NCBI GenBank assembly: GCA_947652115.1
Contig: OX393562.1
Span: 5,341,145-5,405,144, forward strand
Direction of reading: 5' to 3'
DNA length: 64,000 nt
Source: Blastomussa wellsi
Taxonomy: Eukaryota; Cnidaria; Anthozoa; Scleractinia; Plerogyridae
A program made the translations under genes and the position numbers. The notes under the pieces are model-generated. The model worked only from the letters and a program-made list of their open reading frames with translations. It was not told where the DNA came from and searched no databases. Every line of letters starts with the position of its first letter. Within the stretch, counting starts at the first letter, position 1. Below are positions 56,734 through 64,000 of the stretch, one piece after another.

Positions 56734-58061
56734 GCGATTATCGTCTCACTTTCACTTCACTAGAAATCGCAACAAAACTTTGGAGCTGTACAAGTCGTTC
56801 AACACCCACCAAATGGGCAACCGATATGTACCTCGCTGCTCGGAAAGAAATTTGGGAAACATGAGCTTTATTTTGGCTTTTCCATCACGACATGTATTAC
56901 GCTGGACAACGTACTCATCTAAACTAGCTCTGCTAAATAAATAAATAAAAGTATGAATAGTAGTTCCCAGGGATCCCCAGGATAAGATGGTCAAGTGATA
57001 AAGTGATCAAGGCATCACGAACACTAGGTAGTAACTACGTAACCGAGTGTGTTTTCCAAGATTGGTCAAAATGGTCGAGGCAAACATACAGCAATGGTAC
57101 CTATGCCAAATAGGGACTGCGTCACAGGAGCAGGAGCCGTTATGCGTGACACGCACACTGTGAATTTCTGGTGCCCAATTATCGAAGCGTATTTGCTGGT
57201 CATAGTTTGCAAACAGTCGATATGGGCAGAATGCGTGGACATCATTAATTATTCATAATCCGCTACGCGGCAAATTTGAATGCGAGAGCGCTCACAATAA
57301 GAGAAGAAAGGGCTCGAATTGGCCAAGTAGCGTTAATAAAACTTGCTTTAATGCTTCATAAAAGACAATACCTTCCAACCTTCCAACGGCTTTTTGAAGA
57401 AGTATGATGTACCTATAATTTAAGCCTAAAATAAGGAGCATTAAGCCAGTGGAAGGAATATTGTTTTGAACTTGAAAATACGGTAAAAACAGGGTATTTT
57501 AGTATGGAGACCGTTTTCGAAAGTGATTTTAAGAAAAAAATGCACTGTTTCCAGAAAACCTTCCCACGGCAAATGTAAGATACCACTTTTCTTAAACTAA
57601 AGCCGTTTTAACATTGGCAATTTATTGGCAAAATCCACTATTGTTTTGAGTTTGAAAACTGCTGGTTGGAGTTGCGTTCGAAAATGGCGCTTCGTACTTA
57701 AGCGAGCTATTGTTCTTGGTCCAGGAGTGAAAAACAATGGTTACCAAGACTGAGATAATAGCCATTCAAAAAAAACCACTCAGCTGTAAAATTCACAATT
57801 GCCGCGAATTTTAAAACTGAACACAACGCACCATCTGATTTATTCGAACTGTCAGTGAAGATGAACAAGGAAAACATGGAAAACGTCAGTGATCGGGAGC
57901 TCTTTTCAGAGCTCTTCGAAAACCCGATCAGTCCACTTGTTATTCACATAGCCGCGCCTCTTGTTAACGAAGACAGTCCGATGTTCTGCTTTCAAATAAA
58001 CGGCGATGCTATTTGGAAATGGCGAGAGGTTTACGGCCGTCCGAGGACAGTGTTTGATCTA
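56734..58061. other. Host DNA without recognised genes
   Basis: The stretch contains short A/T-rich frames only. A plus-strand frame at 57855-58166 is described under rejected items because it overlaps a better-supported gene on the other strand. Confidence 0.5.
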
Positions 58062-58385
58062 CTACAACAGAGTATCTTGCCTCTTGGCTACGAACTGACC
58101 GAGTCTTCCAGCGAACGTGTTGGCAAGGTCCGGACTCTCGAAGGCTTCAATCAGCTCTGTAGGTAGATGAGGCTTGGGTTCCCAAGTATTCTCGCTGGAG
58201 CAGTATCCTTGCCACTTAACCATGAACAGTGGCTTCCCATTTTGGAGCTTCTTAGCAACTATGCGCTCAGCCTGATAGACGCCAAGAACGTCAGGCCTAT
58301 TGTCACACATAATGCCGGCTCGGGAGATCGCAGGAGTTTCAAGGCTCTTATAATAGCCCTGAGGTGGACGAGAACGTTTTTCCAT
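58062..58385 (-). CDS. Small chromodomain protein
   Basis: The protein is 107 residues from the ATG at 58385. The chromodomain spans about residues 36-82: VYQAERIV, then PLFMVKWQGY and SSENTWEP, then a C-terminal helix PTELIEAFE. The expected aromatic cage residues are present (Y37, W58, W68), so methyl-lysine histone binding is plausible. A short basic N-terminus (KRSRPP) precedes it. The protein stops about 25 residues after the domain; relatives I remember have a further C-terminal domain, so this may be a truncated or multi-copy gene, or an exon may follow to the left. A TATA box and initiator-like sequence lie directly upstream. Confidence 0.75.
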   Translation of the reverse strand: MEKRSRPPQGYYKSLETPAISRAGIMCDNRPDVLGVYQAERIVAKKLQNGKPLFMVKWQGYCSSENTWEPKPHLPTELIEAFESPDLANTFAGRLGQFVAKRQDTLL

Positions 58386-58403
58386 GTTTTCGCAAATCGA
58401 ATT

Positions 58404-58436
58404 GTTGGGAACTGAATGAAAACTGAGTTATTTATA
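58404..58436 (-). promoter_or_regulatory. TATA/initiator core promoter of the chromodomain gene
   Basis: TATAAATA on the minus strand lies at 58429-58436, and TTCAGTTC (an Inr-like TCAGT) follows about 20-25 bases downstream at 58410-58417. The ATG at 58385 would give a leader of about 28 bases. Just further upstream, at about 58446-58467, is a GCCGGCAA/TTGCCGGC inverted repeat that could be a factor site. Confidence 0.5.
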
Positions 58437-58470
58437 CTATTTAACGCGCCGGCAAAGGCTTGCCGGCGGA

Positions 58471-61400
58471 TCGAAATGAACCAATGGCTATCAAGTTTAA
58501 GACAAAAGATTTTGTTCCAGCCAACTGCTGTGTTTTAAAAGTCATTAATATATTAACTTCATTCAATCTTTGCGCGAATAGTTCGTGATTCTTTGCGAAA
58601 AAAACTTATCAAGACTGACATATGTTTGTAATTCGCATTTAAACGGACTGACTCGTTACAACTACAATGATATTGATTGCTTTGATCGCTCGCCGCTACG
58701 TTTTCATCGCACTTACCGCCTGTTTTGATCACTCGTAAATTTAAAAACATCCGAAGACAGAACTTAAAGATTGTTTCTACATTTGTTTTCCCTTTCGCAC
58801 ACAAACTGTACGTAAAAGAAAAGACTATCAATTTATTTACGTCACAATCGTCTTGCGCGCGCAGTGCCACTAAACCCGTTCTGTTTTCGGTGTTAAAAGT
58901 TCATCTTCGACCGAACGGAATCTCCCGAAAATTAAATGGAAAAGCTTAGAAAAAAACCCTGCATTTAGTGTCTGTTAGCGAAAACTTTTGCACGCGAATC
59001 AGAACAATAGCGCGCCGCAGTTTATTGAAACAAAGAGAAGACAATAGCTGGCTTAGTTCATTGTTTAGTTTACCGCCTCAATCAAAATAACGAGCATTGC
59101 CGCGCGTTCATAGCAACCAATCACAGAAGCCCTTTCTGTGCGTCTATGAATATTTACAAGCGTCATGACAGACCTATGATTTTTTTCGACTGTAAGTAAA
59201 TGTCCCGAGAACAATAGCCATTCTCCGCTATACGGTTTTACTTCCACCAGTGCTAGAAGGGTAATACAAAAGATGGATAAAAGCTTCGTCTCGCTTGGGA
59301 TACCCGTTTTTGTAATTAGAGAGAATGGACCCCTGTTCCATGGAAATGACTGCTGATCAGTAACTTCGATTCCCCTAGTGCTTGGACTTTCGCGACTAGC
59401 GAAAGACGCCGCTAAATCCGACGCAATTGCATAGGCCGAGCAATTTATCAGAATACTGTAGCCTGCGAGCCTGCTATTTCTCCACCGTTCCCTACCCACC
59501 CCGACCCACCTGTTCACAGGCTAGAATACTGTAGAAGCCTTATCAAATAAGTAAGTTGACAGAATTCGATTTCAAGCAGGGGTTAAAAGATTCCTCCGCG
59601 CCTACAGTACAACACCACAGTGCACCATTTAAATCGCTCCAGCAAAACTGATGTACCCAACTAGCAAGTTTCTTATCAGGCTCCCTATTGTATTAAATCC
59701 TCCGGAATAGGATTTTAAAGAACTGTACCAGACATATCTTGAGCGGAAAATGTAAATGAGACTTACACAGAAAACAAGGAGTATATGTAGCATGCAGGTA
59801 GGGTATTCCGGGCTAGTTCAAAGGGGGGCAATAGACATGATCACACCTGCCTGGTGCACCACAGGGAGGAACGGGAGTGGTGGCCAATTCAATATTTTTG
59901 GCTAGTACAAAAACAACTTCGATAGGTGGACAGATTGCCAACGTTTATTAACAGTTGAAATCTATCTGATTTCTGCATGGCGAGAAAGCCTTTTGTTGTA
60001 ATTTTGACGGTGATGATTGTCGAAGCTGTATTTGTAAAAATTATTTTCACAATTGTCACAATAAGATCAATTATTAAACTAAGTGCCATACTTTTGCTGG
60101 TGGAAAAGAACTAATTTCAAAAAAATTAAAACGCTTGAAACGATGCTTCCAAAAATATGTTTATCCGGACAGAGATCATACTCAGTATACAATGGAAAAT
60201 TATAAAATGAAAAGAAATGAAACCAAGCCATTGGTTGGTTTGCGTGAGATAAATCCACCGTGCATCTAATTTGTTACATGCGGCCGGTGACAAGAGGTCA
60301 CTGGTACCAGCACTGCATTGAACTGCTGGAAGAATAACCTGAATTATTTTTTCATGAGGTAATTTTGACAACGCCTACTTTAAAAATATCGATACAATAT
60401 TCTTTCATCTCATTTATCTCATTAACTGTCGGTTGGACACTGGGGTTTATCAAAGGAAATTGTTGCCGTAATCCAGTTATAAGGCAGCCAATGTATCCTT
60501 TCCATATCCTAACAATATTTGTTATTCTCGGAGTCCTGGATGTTGGAGTTGGACAAGGTACGCATACATTCTGAAGAGTAACATTTTGTAAAGTATGTGT
60601 TGGACTATTCAAAGAGACAATTGAGATTGGCTAAATAGCATATAATGAAATATTCAATGTAGTAAGTCCTTAGAGACAGTTTTTAAAGAAAATTGCCTAC
60701 TGAGTGTCATTTCAAAATATAAGCGAATTGAAGGTAGTTTGTTCGATTAATATGTTCTTTTTTCTTGATATCCTTGAAAAGCCATCGCCCGGATTTAAAG
60801 AAGCAGTGTCACGGTATTTGAAGTCATTTTCCCATTTACTTTTAAACTGAAGCAAATCTAAAACTAAGAGTTTTCTAACTCCGAGAAGTACCAGCAGAGT
60901 AATAAAATTCCGAAATTACACAAGAATTGTTTCGAATGATAAAGATATTGACCGATTACAAGTGACAAACTTGAAAAACGCTTGCCAGCTTCAAGATGAG
61001 TTGTCTGTGACGTAGATCCTTTAAACGTCTTTCAGTGACTTTTCCCTTGTATCCAATAGCATGGATAAAAGTATCATATGATAATTACAGATCGAGGAAT
61101 GAATTTTTTGTTTACCCTCCCATTGGTTTATCATTGATCGCATTCGTGGATCTATGCTTTTTGTTTTCCTCGTGACTCCACCATTGTTTTTATTTCGCGT
61201 ATTTCTCTTATTTCGCGGTATGGAGTGTTTTTATTGTTTAGCTGTTTTTGTCTTAATGCTTATTTTAAAATTGGTACGTATACACGACCTGCAAAACCGA
61301 GATCTGCCAATTTAATTAGTTAACGCGCTGGTACCGACGGTAAACGAACCAAAACAAACCATTTAAGAAACAAATTAAAATATAGAAAGCAATTTATTTT

Positions 61401-61641
61401 TGGTCTAATCATACATTATACCTTGTACACCTTATTTTCTTAAAGTCAACCCTTCAAGAATTTAACATTTCCCTTTATGTGAGTTGTGTCAATTGCGACA
61501 ATTGGTAGCTTTAATTTTTGCCACGGTTCTTTGTTTGTATTGAGTCCAAGAAATACTATTTAAAATGTCAAGTTATTGCGGAACAAAGTACAAAGTACGA
61601 GAAAAAACATTTCCCCCTAAACGTCAATGGTTAGATATGTA
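58471..61641. other. Host DNA without recognised genes
   Basis: This long AT-rich stretch has scattered short frames, none with a recognisable domain. Two frames at 59065-59517 and 60352-60612 were considered and not accepted. No tRNA, snRNA or microsatellite of note was seen. Confidence 0.5.
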
Positions 61642-61786
61642 ATATATCAAACACGAGAGACAGTGTTTAATCACGATTTCAAACACCGCGAAGAGAGTTG
61701 AAAATACGACGCGCAGCGGAGTATTTTTGACGAACTTCGAGGTGTTTGAAATCGTGATGAAACACTGTCTCTCGTGTTTGATATAT
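61642..61786. repeat. Hairpin MITE-like inverted repeat
   Basis: ATATATCAAACACGAG at 61642 is matched in inverted orientation by CTCGTGTTTGATATAT ending at 61786. Complementarity continues inward for about 50 bases with few mismatches. The loop itself has a short inverted pair (AAAATAC/GTATTTT). The size and structure fit a small fold-back, non-autonomous DNA transposon. Confidence 0.75.
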
Positions 61787-63324
61787 CTTCTCAAACGAAA
61801 CTAAAACTTCGGAGAAGACGAAGAAATAAAATCGTAAAAATCTATGCTAATTAAGATCACGTTTTCAAACCTCCTTCACGGTTCTGATTTCCTTTGTTTT
61901 AACGTGATGAATTATTAATGAGTTTGAGAAAACATTTTGAAATTTTCCGCAAACATATATACTCTTGGTTCCCAGATGAATAAATCCCGCCACAATAATC
62001 AAAGTTAACGTGTGCGAATTTTTCGCAACACTAAGTATTTCAACAATAGTGGTTTAGATAAACATTTAGAAGGAAAATTAACGAAAGTAAACCAACATGT
62101 CTGTTGCTTTTATGAAATGACCTATGGAAAACGTTTGTCAAAGAAATAGGAATAAACGATTATCCTGCTGGTAGGAATAATCAGGAAACCAAGTAAGGGG
62201 CTGCAGGAATCCTGCCTGAGTTAACAATATCTGACGTCACCGTAGGAAACTGAATCAAATTTGGATTTCGCGATCAAGTTGCTTAATCTCAACACAGCCA
62301 TCCAATGACGCGAGAAACCAATCACAGCGGCTGAAACAATGAAACACAAGTTCAGCTCAGCCTCGAATTCCACAGATCAATGTTACGAAAACATTTTAAA
62401 GTTTTAAATCCCTGGAATCGATAAGGAAGGAAATGAAAAACCAAACAGCTGACAGAATGATGTAAAAGGTCTTTGCCGAGGGGATCCGGCAAATTGTGTG
62501 CCCGTCGGGTTTCCTTTTTGCTTGGGGGGTCCTGGGGTACCCGTGAACAACCCCCCCCCCCCTTCCCTTTGTGAGACTTTAAAGAAGAATCAACATAGTG
62601 GCACACAGTGCCCCCTCCCCCCTTGAAAAAGCCTGGCTATGCTCACGTTGAGCATGCGTGGACGAAGCGGAAGTTTACCGGTAGAATAGAACATTTAACA
62701 AATAGACGTGAGCTTGTTGTGGTACGGTACTATAATCGGCCACTTATTTCTTCATCACATTGTCAAAATTGTGCGTTGACGCACTCGGCCGCCACAACGC
62801 CAAAATGATTAAGAACCTGAATTGAAATTCTCAAAACGATTCGAAACCTACAGTATCACAAACTTCAAATTTCATAAAGTAACCCCAAACTGTAGAAACG
62901 AAATTTTAATCACCAACCTTTATTCCATTCGTAAATTCTCGAAAACCATGTAGATGAATTAACGTAGATGAATTAACGTACAAAGTTCTATCCACTCGCT
63001 GTGCCTCGGCAGAACATGGGCAAAAATAAACGATCTCTTCAAATGGTTTCACGTCGAACTTTGGAGTTTTCCCTTCACAGATTATTTCAATCCCGATCAA
63101 TATACATCTTGAAAACGAATTTGATGATTTTCCCCTTCAAAGGAGTCCCTTTGGATGCAATCTGTTGCTTATTTCTCAGAACTAACAGCACCAAAACTGT
63201 GAACAGTTCGAGCGATTGAACTGTTTTTGAAAGTTTTTAACGCGGGTGAAACCTGGAACCCAGGCTTTTGCTCTTTTGTTTTTCGATAAATAAATAGACA
63301 GCGAACGTTAGCCAATGAGCGCCT
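61787..63324. other. Host DNA without recognised genes; C12 run
   Basis: No coding region is supported. A homopolymer of 12 C lies at 62551-62562 within a C/G-rich patch (62515-62625), where assembly accuracy is likely low. Confidence 0.5.
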
Positions 63325-63407
63325 CCCTCGAATAAACACCGCCCTCGAATAAACGCCGCCCTCAAATAAACGCCGCAACCTGTCTCGAGATTGCGGCGTT
63401 TATTCGA
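63325..63407. repeat. TCGAATAAACGCCGC motif cluster, first inverted pair
   Basis: Three direct, slightly varied copies of the motif (63325-63376) face one inverted copy (63393-63407), so the segment folds into a hairpin. Confidence 0.7.
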
Positions 63408-63769
63408 AGATTTATTTATAACCAATTAAGCAATTCAAGTACCTATCATTAAAAACAAAAGACAAGCCAGAAACGAATCAGTCCTTTCGACACTGAAGAA
63501 TACACGTCTGCGGATGTTGAAGACGCATGCCCGATTATTCAGCGGTTAGACTCGGACCACGAAGGAGACAGTGACATTGAAATAGACTGAAAGTCTGAAA
63601 CTTACTAGTCTAGCCATTATATAAAAGGCAGTGGACAGTTCAATTTTCATATATAATCGTATAAATTGAAAGGACATATAACGTTTATTCTTAGTATTTT
63701 GGGGTTGATTGTATTGGTTAAATTGACGTTTAAATGGCACAATAAATTCATAGTTGTAGTTACAAGGTT

Positions 63770-63847
63770 TGCAATAAACGCCTCACTCGAATAAACGCCG
63801 CATCTTAAGTGCCAAAAATTTAGTAAACGTCGCGGCGTTTATTCGAA
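63770..63847. repeat. TCGAATAAACGCCGC motif cluster, second inverted pair
   Basis: One partial and one full direct copy (to 63801) face an inverted copy at about 63832-63846. Together with the first cluster it brackets about 360 bases of AT-rich DNA, possibly the two ends of a small non-autonomous element. Confidence 0.65.
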
Positions 63848-64000
63848 TAATTACGGTATAGACACAACATATCAATTAAAGCAGATTATACAGAAGGGTA
63901 GGATTGAGTTTTTAAAAGGTATAGTTTGTATTGCTTGTAAAAGGAAGTATAAGGCAGGAAGTGTAAGCGAAAGTAGAGGTTCCATAGTTTTTATTTGCTT

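Noticed and set aside
57855..58166. 103-codon plus-strand frame overlapping the chromodomain gene
   Set aside because: It reads fairly protein-like, but its 3' third is antisense to the chromodomain gene, it has no recognised domain, and no promoter was seen. A real gene there cannot be fully excluded.
59065..59517. 150-codon minus-strand frame
   Set aside because: No domain, signal or promoter, and the composition looks like translated repetitive DNA.
60352..60612. Possible exon on either strand, with a donor-like AAGGTACGC near 60556
   Set aside because: Both strands are open, acceptor sites are weak on each, and no similarity is recognised.

Overview
The window reads as nuclear DNA of an animal, most likely a cnidarian such as an anthozoan or stony coral. 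This is an inference from the mix of elements: a Polinton/adintovirus-type element, a DIRS retroelement, a Penelope-like element with a hammerhead-like motif, a tRNA-derived SINE fragment and a small chromodomain gene. No host housekeeping gene or rRNA is visible.

Region 1 (1 to about 12258) is most of an integrated Polinton/adintovirus-like DNA element whose left end lies outside the window. In order it holds the last codons of one gene, a PPxY membrane protein, a small one-TM protein with a Glu/Ser tail, a coiled-coil protein split by a frame break, a candidate double-jelly-roll major capsid protein, an A32/FtsK-like packaging ATPase, five small virion- or membrane-type genes (one frame-broken), a retroviral-type DDE integrase, a small unknown ORF, and a protein-primed family B DNA polymerase read leftwards and split at a T7 run (A7 on the coding strand). 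The replication and integration genes sit together at the right. The morphogenesis genes form a rightward block that starts at a divergent promoter. A 172-bp near-perfect palindrome closes the region.

Region 2 (12259 to 53204) is a tandem array of a 3.7-3.8 kb unit: nine full copies and one partial copy. Two length classes, A (about 3838 bp) and B (about 3743 bp), alternate in the middle of the array and give a 7581-bp higher-order dimer. The unit shows no convincing protein gene. Each full copy carries a 165-bp locus with tRNA-like A and B boxes, a strong hairpin and a T7 run, which looks like a Pol III-transcribed RNA gene or SINE head.

The ninth unit is interrupted, without target duplication, by a 4656-bp DIRS-type tyrosine-recombinase retroelement (46039-50694). 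It encodes gag, RT, RNase H plus a methyltransferase-like region, and YR, and has a textbook internal complementary region. Its RT frame is broken by a small insertion.

Region 3 (53203 to 55630) is a 5'-truncated Penelope-like element (RT plus GIY-YIG) flanked by 672-bp inverted arms, each with a hammerhead-like motif. It sits exactly at the right end of the array.

Region 4 (55631 to 64000) is AT-rich, largely gene-free host DNA. It holds a SINE fragment, a small chromodomain gene with a TATA promoter, a hairpin MITE and two inverted clusters of a 15-bp motif.
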